DNA of 64,000 nucleotides, taken from Planobacterium oryzisoli. GTDB taxonomy: Bacteria; Bacteroidota; Bacteroidia; Flavobacteriales; Weeksellaceae. The translations under genes and the position numbers were made by a program. Location: the NCBI RefSeq assembly GCF_015354315.1, contig NZ_JADKYY010000006.1, forward strand, positions 1-64,000. Direction: 5' to 3'. The notes beneath the pieces were generated by a model. That model was not told the origin of the DNA and made no database searches. It was given only the letters and a program-made list of their open reading frames with translations. Positions 7,574 to 16,181 of the stretch are shown piece by piece (position 1 is the first letter of the stretch; each line of letters opens with the position of its first letter).

Positions 7574-10321
7574 TTAGAGCCTTAGCACGCGCACCTCAAT
7601 CCTGCGGTTCATCGCCTTACACTCCTCGGTATCGTTTGCCTCACAAAGCGGATACTGCGATCCGTAGCCTTCCACTTCAATGCGGTCGGCAGCGATTCCC
7701 ATTTCCAGAAGCTTAAGTTTTGCCATCTCGGCGCGAAGCTTGGAAAGATTCACGTTGTTCAGTTCGTTTCCGGTATTGTCCGTGTAGCCCCCTAGTTTAA
7801 CCCTAAGGTTTGGATACGCATTCATAATCTCAGCCAGATTCACTAGACTCTGCTCGGAGCCCGGCTGTATGTCCGCGCTGGAGCTTCCGTAAAATACGTT
7901 TTCAAGAGTATACCATCTGCTCTCATCAAGCAAGGACTTGTCCTGAATGCGAATCTTATCGTAGAATTCTCTAAGCTGTGAATTTGCTCCCAGTGCAATT
8001 ACTTTCTGGTTGGAAAGCTGAATTTCCTGTAGTTCTCCAGTCTCATAGACAAATTCTCCGTCTTCGTTAAGCGCTCCCACAACCTCTGTGGTATTGACCG
8101 GCATAGCGGCGTCATAAGATGGATTCAGTGGATCTACTACGATCGGAGTTCCCTGCATCTTTTCCGTTAAGGTTTGATAGTCCGCAGCGCGGTCCGCTGC
8201 AATCTTCTCGGCATGCATGGAAGCAAGGGTTGGTGCAATAACCAGTGATACGATACTCATAAGCTTAATGAGAATGTTCATGGATGGCCCCGAGGTATCC
8301 TTGAAAGGATCTCCCACAGTATCTCCCGTAACGGAGGCTTTGTGTGGCTCGGATCCTTTATAGAAAGTCTGCCCATTAATGTCCACTCCCTTTTCAAAGG
8401 ATTTCTTGGCGTTGTCCCAAGCTCCTCCGGCATTGTTCTGGAACATTCCCATAAGTACCCCCGATACGGTAGCTCCAGCAAGGAATCCACCCAATACTTC
8501 CGGTCCCCAGATAAATCCAACCAGTAGCGGAGAAATTAGGGCTACGGCGCCAGGAAGAAGCATCTTTCTAATGGAGGCGTCGGTAGAGATCTCTACGCAT
8601 TTTTCGTACTCCGGCTCAGCTTTTCCTTCCAGAATCCCTGGAATTTCACGGAACTGGCGGCGCACTTCCTCTACCATGGCCATCGCGGCCTCTCCTACCG
8701 CGCGAATGGCAAGAGAAGAAAAGATAAAAGGAATCATGGCTCCTACCAATAGACCTGCCAGTACATCGGCTTTATAGATATCAATACCGTCGATTCCTGC
8801 AATTCCTACAAAGGCCGCAAAAAGAGCTAGGGCTGTAAGGGCCGCCGAAGCGATGGCAAAACCTTTACCGGTTGCTGCCGTTGTGTTTCCAACCGCATCT
8901 AAAATGTCGGTACGTTCACGCACTTCCTTCGGAAGTTCACTCATCTCTGCGATCCCTCCCGCATTGTCTGCAATCGGACCAAAAGCGTCGATAGCGAGCT
9001 GCATGGCTGTGGTGGCCATCATACCGGCTGCTGCGATTGCTACACCATAGAGTCCTGCGCACAGGTACGATCCCCAGATACCTCCCGCCAAAACAAGGAT
9101 AGGAAGAAGTGTGGATTCCATACCCATGGAAAGTCCCCCGATGATATTGGTGGCGTGTCCCGTGCTGGATTGCTTTACGATGCTTTTTACTGGACGCTTA
9201 CCCATCGCGGTATAGTACTCGGTAATAATACTCATTAAAGTACCTACGACCAGTCCTACCATTACCGCCCCAAATACACCCATTTTGGTGAATTCAAATC
9301 CCCGGAGCACCATCGTGTCCGGTAGTAAGAAATTAGTTAAGAAATAAGTAACGATCGCGGTAAGTACTATACTTCCCCAATTACCGAAGTTCAGTGCATT
9401 CTGCACCTTATGGGTGGACTCTTCCCCGTCGTCGCTGATGCGCACAAAGAAGGTTCCTACAATGGAAAAAATGATTCCGATTCCGGCAATAAGCATTGGA
9501 AGAAGGATCGGTGCGTACCCACCGTACGCATCATTGGAAAGGGTTTCCCGTCCCAGGACCATCGTAGCAAGTACAGTAGCTACATAGGATCCGAAAAGGT
9601 CGGCGCCCATTCCGGCTACATCCCCCACGTTATCCCCCACGTTATCTGCAATGGTAGCAGGATTCCTTGGGTCGTCCTCAGGAATTCCGGCCTCGACCTT
9701 ACCTACCAGGTCGGCCCCGACGTCAGCGGCCTTGGTATAGATACCTCCACCCACGCGCGCAAAAAGCGCAATGGACTCTGCTCCGAGGGAGAATCCAGTA
9801 AGGATTTCGAGCGTACGCTCCATCTCTACCGAGTCGGTAGCTGCGCCAGGGGCAAAGATTTGCTTTATTATAAGATAGATGGCGCCAAGACCCAGTACCG
9901 CAAGACCTGCTACGCCCATACCCATCACCGAGCCTCCTGCAAAGGATACATGCAGCGCTTTGGAAAGAGAAGTACGGGCCGCCTCTGCGGTCCGAACGTT
10001 GGCCTTGGTGGCGATCTTCATACCGATATACCCGGCCGCCGCACTAAAGATGGCTCCCGCAATGAAGGAAATCCCGATGCTCCAGTGGGATTTTTCATGA
10101 CTGAAACCCATGATAGCCAAAAGGATGGCTACAATGACTACGAAGTACGCCAGAATACGGTATTCCGCCTTTAAGAAAGCCATAGCGCCGTCAGCGATGT
10201 GTCCGCTGATAGAGCGCATTTTTTCATTTCCTGCATCCTGCCTACTCACCCAGTTGCTCTGAACAAATGTGTAGACAAGTGCAATCACCCCAAAGAGGGG
10301 GACCAACATGAATAGATCCAT
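7574..10321 (-). CDS. hppA: Membrane-bound ion-translocating pyrophosphatase with C-terminal OmpA domain
   Basis: The first 700 or so residues form a multi-pass membrane pyrophosphatase that couples pyrophosphate hydrolysis to H+ or Na+ export. The signature is [20 protein letters not shown] (215-234). The later motif [10 protein letters not shown] has Ala where K+-independent enzymes have Lys, so a K+-dependent enzyme is expected. After the last membrane segment, about 200 extra residues follow. They end in an OmpA-like peptidoglycan-binding domain (about 790-915) with [15 protein letters not shown] and NRRIEVRV. At 915 residues it is well above the usual 650-750. The soluble pyrophosphatase lies next upstream on the same strand, but a terminator separates them. 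Start [11 protein letters not shown] fits the family. Confidence 0.94.
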   Translation of the reverse strand: MDLFMLVPLFGVIALVYTFVQSNWVSRQDAGNEKMRSISGHIADGAMAFLKAEYRILAYFVVIVAILLAIMGFSHEKSHWSIGISFIAGAIFSAAAGYIGMKIATKANVRTAEAARTSLSKALHVSFAGGSVMGMGVAGLAVLGLGAIYLIIKQIFAPGAATDSVEMERTLEILTGFSLGAESIALFARVGGGIYTKAADVGADLVGKVEAGIPEDDPRNPATIADNVGDNVGDVAGMGADLFGSYVATVLATMVLGRETLSNDAYGGYAPILLPMLIAGIGIIFSIVGTFFVRISDDGEESTHKVQNALNFGNWGSIVLTAIVTYFLTNFLLPDTMVLRGFEFTKMGVFGAVMVGLVVGTLMSIITEYYTAMGKRPVKSIVKQSSTGHATNIIGGLSMGMESTLLPILVLAGGIWGSYLCAGLYGVAIAAAGMMATTAMQLAIDAFGPIADNAGGIAEMSELPKEVRERTDILDAVGNTTAATGKGFAIASAALTALALFAAFVGIAGIDGIDIYKADVLAGLLVGAMIPFIFSSLAIRAVGEAAMAMVEEVRRQFREIPGILEGKAEPEYEKCVEISTDASIRKMLLPGAVALISPLLVGFIWGPEVLGGFLAGATVSGVLMGMFQNNAGGAWDNAKKSFEKGVDINGQTFYKGSEPHKASVTGDTVGDPFKDTSGPSMNILIKLMSIVSLVIAPTLASMHAEKIAADRAADYQTLTEKMQGTPIVVDPLNPSYDAAMPVNTTEVVGALNEDGEFVYETGELQEIQLSNQKVIALGANSQLREFYDKIRIQDKSLLDESRWYTLENVFYGSSSADIQPGSEQSLVNLAEIMNAYPNLRVKLGGYTDNTGNELNNVNLSKLRAEMAKLKLLEMGIAADRIEVEGYGSQYPLCEANDTEECKAMNRRIEVRVLRL

Positions 10322-10407
10322 AAAATCAAGTTTTTTTGTTAATTAAGTGTTAAATATAACAAAAAAGTCTTGGGATACAGGCTCTACTCTAAGAGTTTTT
10401 TTGACAA

Positions 10408-10435
10408 AAAAAAGACTTCCCTGAAAAGGAAGTCT
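10408..10435 (-). terminator. Terminator of ppa
   Basis: AGACTTCC (10413-10420) and GGAAGTCT (10428-10435) form a perfect 8-bp stem, followed on the minus strand by a T-run ending near 10406. It shows that ppa and hppA are separate transcription units. Confidence 0.87.
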
Positions 10436-10461
10436 AGTATACTATATAGCCGTGGGAGCGA

Positions 10462-11073
10462 TTATCCGCCAAATTTACTAGCGTAATCCCTCTTGGAGGC
10501 TTCAATTACTTCGCGGGCATGCGCAGCTCCGTATACATCGTCGATGCGGCATTTTGCAGGCTCGTCCGGAAGGTTTTTATACGTTAGGAAATAATGCTTC
10601 AGACGCTTTACCTCTGCGTCCGGAAGCTCCGAAATATCCCGTACGTGTCCAAAGGCGTGGTCTCCTACCATTACCGCTACGATCTTATCGTCGGCCTCTC
10701 CCTTGTCGATCATCTTGAATCCCCCGATAGGAATAGCCTCCATCACAAGACCTCCTCCATGGATATTATGGGAAGAGAGCACCAGGATATCCAGGGGATC
10801 CAAATCTCCGGTCTCCACATCGGTGGAACCGTTGTCAATGGCCAGCTGCATCACCTCGTCGTGGCAGTAGGTACGTGGGATAAATCCGTAAAGTGCGGGG
10901 ATGATATTGGAAAACTGCTGCGGACGGTCTACTTTCAGGTAGCCGCTCTTTTTGTCAATTTCGTATTTGATGGTATCGGAAGGTACTATTTCAATAAATA
11001 CATTCACGACTTGTGGAGAGTTCTCTCCGGCAGAAATACCGTGCCAAGGATGCGCTTTAAAATTTGGAATCAT
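10462..11073 (-). CDS. ppa: Inorganic pyrophosphatase, soluble family I
   Basis: This enzyme hydrolyses pyrophosphate in the cytoplasm and draws biosynthetic reactions forward. The 203-residue protein has the metal-binding signature DLDPLDILV (family DxDPxD) and a conserved substrate-binding region ending KGEADDKIVAV. It is longer at both ends than the E. coli enzyme, which I recall as typical of Bacteroidota. The gene has a long 5' region (about 290 bp to the next gene) and a strong terminator. Cells with both this and a membrane pyrophosphatase can choose between losing the energy as heat and storing it as an ion gradient. Confidence 0.95.
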   Translation of the reverse strand: MIPNFKAHPWHGISAGENSPQVVNVFIEIVPSDTIKYEIDKKSGYLKVDRPQQFSNIIPALYGFIPRTYCHDEVMQLAIDNGSTDVETGDLDPLDILVLSSHNIHGGGLVMEAIPIGGFKMIDKGEADDKIVAVMVGDHAFGHVRDISELPDAEVKRLKHYFLTYKNLPDEPAKCRIDDVYGAAHAREVIEASKRDYASKFGG

Positions 11074-11365
11074 TGCGTCTTTTATTTCGTTCTCTTGTTT
11101 AAGTTAGGTTCCTCTTTGTTAAAAACGAAACGAAAAAAGAAAATCCTTCCACCAGAGGAGAAAGACTTTTGAAGTGTCCCCTGCCAAAAAATAGCAAGGT
11201 GGTTGCTTTCGGTTTTAACCGTGCAAAATTACTAAATAATTGCAAGAAATCCCCTAAAAAGTTTTCTTTGAAATTTTGGGGGTTTTAGGACGGGTTCTGG
11301 GTTGGGATTTTTCGGGTATTCTCTTAATTCAATGGGCTCTTAAGCAAAAAGCTCCAAGCGCGGTA
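11074..11365 (-). other. Long upstream region of ppa
   Basis: No gene is seen here. On the minus strand a TAATTTTG box (11231-11224) could be a -7 element, giving a leader of about 145 nt. Shortly after, AGCAA/TTGCT (11207-11203 with 11197-11193) forms a 5-bp hairpin followed by ATTTTTT, a weak terminator-like structure. Its loop CCACC could instead pair with GGTGG at 11153-11149. This may be a leader with alternative folds, but support is weak. Confidence 0.25.
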
Positions 11366-12031
11366 TTAAAGAATAAGACCGTCTTTCATTACCAATTTGC
11401 GGTCGGTAATCTCTGCCAGCTTGGGGTTATGGGTCACGATCACAAAGGTCTGGTTGTACTTATCGCGCAAATCGAAAAACAGCTGGTGCAGATCGTCCGC
11501 ATTCTTAGAATCTAGGTTTCCCGTAGGCTCATCGGCGTAGATGATTTTAGGCGAGTTGATAAGGGCTCTTGCTACGGCAGCCCTCTGGGCTTCTCCACCG
11601 GACATCTCGCTTGGTTTATGATGTATTCTTTCGGCAATATTAAGATCTTCAAACAGACGGTAGGCCTTCTCAAGGCTTTCCTTTTCGCTTTTGCCGGCAA
11701 TCCGCGTAGGAAGAAGCACATTCTCCAGAGCCGTAAACTCGGGCAGTAGCTGGTGGTACTGGAACACAAATCCAATATTCTGGTTGCGGAACCTGGAAAG
11801 TTGCCTATCGTTCATGCTTAGAAACGACTGCCCGTCCAAAGCGATGGTGGTACCGTACTTACTGATTCCCGAAGGACGGTCCAGGGTACCTAAGATCTGA
11901 AGCAAAGTGGATTTACCGGCGCCGGATTCTCCGACAATCGATACTACTTCTCCTTCCTTAATATGTAGGTCTACCCCTTTGAGTACTTCCAAATCCCCAT
12001 AGGACTTGTGGATATTGCTCGCTCTAATCAT
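11366..12031 (-). CDS. lolD: ABC transporter ATP-binding protein, LolD/MacB type
   Basis: The 221-residue ATPase has Walker [10 protein letters not shown] (34-42), Q-loop Gln91, signature SGGEAQR (144-150), Walker [13 protein letters not shown] (163-174) and switch His201. The sequence most resembles LolD, which powers release of lipoproteins from the inner membrane to the LolA carrier. MacB-type ATPases are close relatives, so the assignment depends on the permease, which is not adjacent here. The gene stands alone, downstream of the E2 gene's terminator on the opposite side. Confidence 0.85.
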   Translation of the reverse strand: MIRASNIHKSYGDLEVLKGVDLHIKEGEVVSIVGESGAGKSTLLQILGTLDRPSGISKYGTTIALDGQSFLSMNDRQLSRFRNQNIGFVFQYHQLLPEFTALENVLLPTRIAGKSEKESLEKAYRLFEDLNIAERIHHKPSEMSGGEAQRAAVARALINSPKIIYADEPTGNLDSKNADDLHQLFFDLRDKYNQTFVIVTHNPKLAEITDRKLVMKDGLIL

Positions 12032-12068
12032 AGGTTCAAAAATATTAATATTTTTCTACATAGGAGAT

Positions 12069-12109
12069 AAAAAAAAGACCCTTCCGCACTTTGGTAGCTG
12101 GGAAGGGTC
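12069..12109 (-). terminator. Terminator of the pyruvate dehydrogenase E2 gene
   Basis: GACCCTTCC (12077-12085) and GGAAGGGTC (12101-12109) form a 9-bp perfect stem, followed on the minus strand by eight T's (12076-12069). Confidence 0.87.
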
Positions 12110-12134
12110 CTAAAATATAATCTAAAGCACCTGC

Positions 12135-13787
12135 TTAGAGAAGTAGCGTTAGAGGCTGCTCTAGATAGGTTCTTAAAGTTTGTAGGAATTCTGCTCCGGT
12201 GGCTCCGTCAATCACCCTATGGTCACAGGCCATGGAGAGCTTCATGGTATTTCCAACCACGATCTGTCCGTCTTTTACAACCGGTTTCTCTACGATGGCC
12301 CCTACGGAGAGGATCGCGGAGTTTGGCTGGTTGATGATGGAAGTAAACGTCTCAATTCCAAACATCCCCAGGTTGGATATGGAGAATGTAGATCCTTCCA
12401 TTTCGTTGGCTTTAAGACCTTTGGACTTGGCTCTAGAGGCCATATCCTTCACTGCTGCAGAAATCTGCGTGTATTTCATATAGTCCGTGTTCTTAAGTAC
12501 CGGTACTACCAGACCGTCCGGAATGGCTACCGCCACGCCCACGTTGATGTCTCCGTGGTGGATGATCTTATCCCCTGCCCAGGAAGAATTCACCTGAGGG
12601 TGTTTTCTAAGGGCCATGGCAGTGGCTTTAATGATCATATCATTGAAAGACACCTTGGTATCAGGAAGGGAGTTTATCTCCTTGCGCGCTGCGATGGCTT
12701 TGTCCATATTTACCTCTACAATAAGATAGTAATGCGGCGCAGAGAATTTACTCTCAGAAAGGCGCTTGGCAATGATGTTACGCACCTGCGAGTTCGGAGT
12801 CTCGGTGGTTTCTCCACTTACTACGGCCTGAGCGAACTGCGCCGCCGATGGCGCTGCAGTAGTTTTGGCTTCTGCTCCAGAAGGGGATTTTGCCGCCGAA
12901 GGAGTAAATCCTTCAATATCTTTTCTTACGATGCGTCCGTTCTCTCCCGAGCCTTTCACCTGCGTAATATCGATTCCTTTCTCCTTGGCCATTTTGCGTG
13001 CCAATGGGGAAATTGCAATCCTTGCCTCGTTGGAGCTTTCGCCTTTTGATTCTTCAGCGGTTGCTGTAGGAGCCTGCTGCGAAGTGGATTCAGTAGGAGC
13101 TGCTGCTGGCGCTTTATTTTCCTGTTTTTTAGGTGCTCCAGAAGTAAGGCCCGAAACATCGGTTCCTTCCGGACCAATGATGGCAAGGACGGAATCCACT
13201 GCGGACCCTTCGCCTTCTTTCACGCCTTGGTAGAGAAGCGTCCCGTTTACCTCGGCTTCAAAATCCTGAACCGCCTTATCGGTCTCGATCTCTGCAAGAA
13301 TGTCTCCTTCCTTTACGCTGTCGCCTACATTCTTATGCCATTTAGCTACCTTCCCCTCGGTCATTGTATCGGAAAGCCGCGGCATGGTAATTACCTCCAC
13401 TCCTTTAGGAACTTCTACGCTGGAGGATTCTTTTTCTACGGGCTCTGTGGTTTCTACAGGGGTTACATTCCCTTCTGTTTTGGTTTCTTCAGGAAGACCT
13501 TCTGCAGCGCCTGTGGTTCCACCCGAAGTAAGGGAAGAAATATCTTCGCCTTCTTTTCCAATGATTGCTAGAATGGAATCTACCGGTGCGCCCTCACCTT
13601 CCGCTACGCCTACATACAGTAAGGTACCCTTCACTTCGGATTCAAAATCCTGAACGGCTTTATCGGTTTCAATTTCAGCGAGCACGTCTCCTTCGTTGAC
13701 GGCATCCCCTACTTTCTTGTGCCATTTTGCCACTTTACCTTCCGTCATAGTATCGGACAGGCGGGGCATTGTAATTACTTCAGCCAT
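12135..13787 (-). CDS. aceF: Pyruvate dehydrogenase complex E2 (dihydrolipoamide acetyltransferase)
   Basis: This is the core acetyltransferase of the pyruvate dehydrogenase complex. Two near-identical lipoyl domains open the protein (about 2-77 and 131-206), each with a lipoylated Lys in EIETDKAVQDFE. Ala/Pro/Thr-rich linkers separate them from a peripheral subunit-binding domain (around ISPLARKMAKEKG). The catalytic domain carries the active-site motif DHRVIDGATG near the C-terminus. Total length is 550 residues. The E1-alpha gene lies 71 bp upstream on the same strand, so they are probably co-transcribed. Neither E1-beta nor E3 is in the window. The duplicated lipoyl domain is a real architecture seen in this family, not an assembly repeat. 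Confidence 0.96.
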   Translation of the reverse strand: MAEVITMPRLSDTMTEGKVAKWHKKVGDAVNEGDVLAEIETDKAVQDFESEVKGTLLYVGVAEGEGAPVDSILAIIGKEGEDISSLTSGGTTGAAEGLPEETKTEGNVTPVETTEPVEKESSSVEVPKGVEVITMPRLSDTMTEGKVAKWHKNVGDSVKEGDILAEIETDKAVQDFEAEVNGTLLYQGVKEGEGSAVDSVLAIIGPEGTDVSGLTSGAPKKQENKAPAAAPTESTSQQAPTATAEESKGESSNEARIAISPLARKMAKEKGIDITQVKGSGENGRIVRKDIEGFTPSAAKSPSGAEAKTTAAPSAAQFAQAVVSGETTETPNSQVRNIIAKRLSESKFSAPHYYLIVEVNMDKAIAARKEINSLPDTKVSFNDMIIKATAMALRKHPQVNSSWAGDKIIHHGDINVGVAVAIPDGLVVPVLKNTDYMKYTQISAAVKDMASRAKSKGLKANEMEGSTFSISNLGMFGIETFTSIINQPNSAILSVGAIVEKPVVKDGQIVVGNTMKLSMACDHRVIDGATGAEFLQTLRTYLEQPLTLLL

Positions 13788-13858
13788 ATGTTTATTGTAT
13801 TTGATTTAAAACAGGGTCCCTTATCCAAAGACCCCGAGATAAATGAAAGGTTTATCAA

Positions 13859-14863
13859 TTAGTTATTTTCAAGCTTGTCCAGGAATGGATAGTCCTCCTG
13901 TGCGTACACATATTCATAGATTTTCTCTGGATCCGGGTACGGAGACTGCTCCATGAATTCCACGCACTCCTCCACAAAGTCTCTGGAAGCCTGGTCTTTT
14001 TGCTCCAGTTCTTCTTCACTTGCCCATCCGTTGGAAAGGATACGTTCTTTAAGGAGTTGGATCGGATCGTCCTGCTTGCGCATTTCCACCTCTTCCTTGG
14101 TTCTGTACGGTTCTGCATCCGACATAGAGTGTCCTCTATAACGGTAGGTACGCGCTTCGATGAAGGTTGGACCGTCGCCTCTTCGGGCGCGTTCTATGGC
14201 CTCGTAGGCAGCCTCGGCTACTTTCTCTGGATCCATGGCATCCACTGCAAGACAAGGCATCTCATATCCTAGTCCTAGTTTATAGATGTCTTCGTGGTTA
14301 GCGGTACGTTTCACGGAAGTACCCATTGCGTATTGGTTGTTTTCAACTACGAATACTACCGGAAGTTTCCAGTTCATGGCCATATTGAAGGTCTCGTGCA
14401 AAGAGCCCTGACGGGCAGCCCCGTCGCCAAAGAAACAGATGTTCACCGCTTTGCGGTCAAAATACTTATCTGCAAAGGCTATACCCGCACCTAGTGGAAT
14501 CTGTCCACCGACAATACCGTGTCCACCGTAAAAACGGTGTTCCTTGGAGAATATGTGCATAGAGCCACCCATACCTCCGGAAGTTCCTGTGGCTTTACCG
14601 CAGAGTTCTGCCATGATACGTTTTGGGTCCACTCCCATAGCCATCGGATGGATATGGCAGCGGTACGCTGTAATCATGCTGTCCTTGGTCATGTCCATGG
14701 CATGCACAAAACCGGCGGGAATTGCTTCCTGCCCGTTGTATAAATGTAAAAAACCTCTGATCTTTTGTTTTAGGTAAAGGCTTCGGCACTTGTCCTCAAA
14801 CCTTCTCCACATGGTCATGTCCGAATACCACTGCAGGTATACCTCTTTAGAAAATTCCTTCAT
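13859..14863 (-). CDS. pdhA: Pyruvate dehydrogenase E1 component, alpha subunit
   Basis: E1 decarboxylates pyruvate on thiamine diphosphate and acetylates the lipoyl group of E2. The 334-residue protein carries the ThDP-binding motif FGDGAARQG through VENNQYAM and the phosphorylation-loop region YRYRGHSMSD. GQEAIPAG and GGMGGSMH are also typical of E1-alpha. Length is normal for the bacterial two-subunit type. E1-beta must be encoded elsewhere. It is the first gene of a two-gene unit with E2. Confidence 0.96.
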   Translation of the reverse strand: MKEFSKEVYLQWYSDMTMWRRFEDKCRSLYLKQKIRGFLHLYNGQEAIPAGFVHAMDMTKDSMITAYRCHIHPMAMGVDPKRIMAELCGKATGTSGGMGGSMHIFSKEHRFYGGHGIVGGQIPLGAGIAFADKYFDRKAVNICFFGDGAARQGSLHETFNMAMNWKLPVVFVVENNQYAMGTSVKRTANHEDIYKLGLGYEMPCLAVDAMDPEKVAEAAYEAIERARRGDGPTFIEARTYRYRGHSMSDAEPYRTKEEVEMRKQDDPIQLLKERILSNGWASEEELEQKDQASRDFVEECVEFMEQSPYPDPEKIYEYVYAQEDYPFLDKLENN

Positions 14864-14982
14864 TGTCGTTGAAATTATTAGGCAAAAATAGGAAAAATTC
14901 TTGGTGTAGGGAAAGATGAAGCGCCAATTTAAGGAACTAAAAGTCTAATAAAAATCATATTTTTGCTACCATACCTACTCCT

Positions 14983-15594
14983 ATGGCCCAGAGCGTTCCA
15001 AGTGCCGATACTCTACTGATCCGGATATCGAAATTCATCTCGAATTTCTTTAATCCCTTTACCTCTCTGTTAGTTTATCTGCTTTATTACAACCTTACTA
15101 CTTTTCCCTTTAAGGATGCCCTCTGGGAATTTGTACCCAAGATCCTGATTTTGGTGGTCCCCATTACGCTCTGGATCTACTGGAACGTACGCAAAGGGAA
15201 TTACTCCAATATGGATGTCTCGAACCGGCAGGAGCGCAAGAGCCTTTATGTGTTCATCCTGGTATGCATGCTCGTGTACCTGCTCTTTAGCTACATGTTC
15301 CAGGAGTCCTTTGATCTGGTCATGCTCTTCCTTTTGGTGCTTATTATCCTTATGCAGGTGAGTAATTACTTTATAAAGAGCTCCATGCATACGGCCCTGA
15401 ATGTGTATACGGCTGCCCTTTTCGCCGCTGTAAGTCCTCCTATAGGGATCCTGTGGATCCTTATTGCTGCCCTTGTGGGCGCCACGCGCGTTATACTAAA
15501 GCGCCACACCACCCGCGAGGTAGTAATGGGCGCACTCATTGCAGCAAGTATTTCTTTTATATACCTTTATATAGTAATCCAACACAACCAATAA
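14983..15594 (+). CDS. PAP2-like membrane protein
   Basis: The 203-residue protein has about five to six hydrophobic segments. The second half carries motifs resembling the phosphatidic acid phosphatase type 2 family: SSMHTA in place of PSGH, and ATRVILKRHTTREVVMGAL in place of SRxxxxxHxxxD. The last acidic residue is Glu, and the first PAP2 motif (KxxxxxxRP) is weak. It is thus a PAP2-superfamily member of uncertain catalytic ability, acting at the inner membrane. A TATTTTTG box at 14958-14965 is a plausible -7 element. The stop codon directly abuts the ATG of the BlaI-type gene, so the two are probably translationally coupled. Confidence 0.75.
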   Translation: MAQSVPSADTLLIRISKFISNFFNPFTSLLVYLLYYNLTTFPFKDALWEFVPKILILVVPITLWIYWNVRKGNYSNMDVSNRQERKSLYVFILVCMLVYLLFSYMFQESFDLVMLFLLVLIILMQVSNYFIKSSMHTALNVYTAALFAAVSPPIGILWILIAALVGATRVILKRHTTREVVMGALIAASISFIYLYIVIQHNQ

Positions 15595-16143
15595 ATGAAG
15601 ATAAGCCCCCTGACTTCCTCAGAGAAAGAGTTGATGCTGCTGCTCTGGAAACTGGAATCCGCATTCATGCGCGAGATCATGCAGGCGCACCAGGAGCCCC
15701 GGCCGCACCAAAACACCATATCCACGTATTTGAAGATTCTTGTCGACAAAGGCTTCTTACGGACCGAGAAACACGGACGCATCTTCCGCTATTCCCCAGC
15801 AATTGGAAAGCAGGACTATCTGCGCTATGAGCTGGAGCAGCTTCTAGGGGAATATTTCTCAGGCGATGGAAATGCCTTGGTTGCCTTTCTTCTGCAGCAG
15901 CGCATGATAGAGCCCATTGAAGAGACTTCTCCTACAGAGATTATTGAGATTGCAGAAAAACAAGTTCCCTCCCTGGAGGAAGAAAAAGGCGAAGCGCTTA
16001 AGGAAGAAATCGCGCAGTTTGTTCGCGAACTTGTAGAGAATACAAAACCTAATAAAAAGAAAAATTCCAAGAAAAAGAAGGCTGCCAAGTCTTCCAAAAA
16101 GCCTAAAGACTCTTCTAAAAATAAAAACAAAAAGAAAGGCTAG
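15595..16143 (+). CDS. BlaI/MecI/CopY-family regulator with a lysine-rich tail
   Basis: The first 80 or so residues form a winged helix of the BlaI/MecI type (LTSSEKELMLLLWKL, NTISTYLKILVDKGFLR, YSPAIGKQDYL). Such proteins repress genes in response to proteolysis by BlaR1-like M56 peptidases, but no M56 peptidase lies next to it. The last 35 residues are almost entirely Lys, Ser, Asn and Ala (KKKNSKKKKAAKSSKK and onward), an unusual basic, histone-like tail that could bind DNA non-specifically. The gene starts right after the PAP2-like stop and is followed 38 bp later by the DUF4153 gene, suggesting a three-gene unit. Confidence 0.82.
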   Translation: MKISPLTSSEKELMLLLWKLESAFMREIMQAHQEPRPHQNTISTYLKILVDKGFLRTEKHGRIFRYSPAIGKQDYLRYELEQLLGEYFSGDGNALVAFLLQQRMIEPIEETSPTEIIEIAEKQVPSLEEEKGEALKEEIAQFVRELVENTKPNKKKNSKKKKAAKSSKKPKDSSKNKNKKKG

Positions 16144-16181
16144 TCCTTTTACTCAGTTAGTTTAATCTTAACGCCCCTGCC

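Noticed and set aside
9410-10174. 254-codon plus-strand frame
   Set aside because: It is antisense to hppA, whose protein is complete and conserved. The frame's translation has no recognisable domain.
12219-13049. 276-codon plus-strand frame
   Set aside because: It is antisense to the E2 gene and made of low-complexity sequence without any family pattern.
13180-13787. Near-identical tandem segments in the E2 gene as a possible assembly duplication
   Set aside because: They are the two lipoyl domains of E2, a common architecture, and the copies differ in linkers and in scattered residues.
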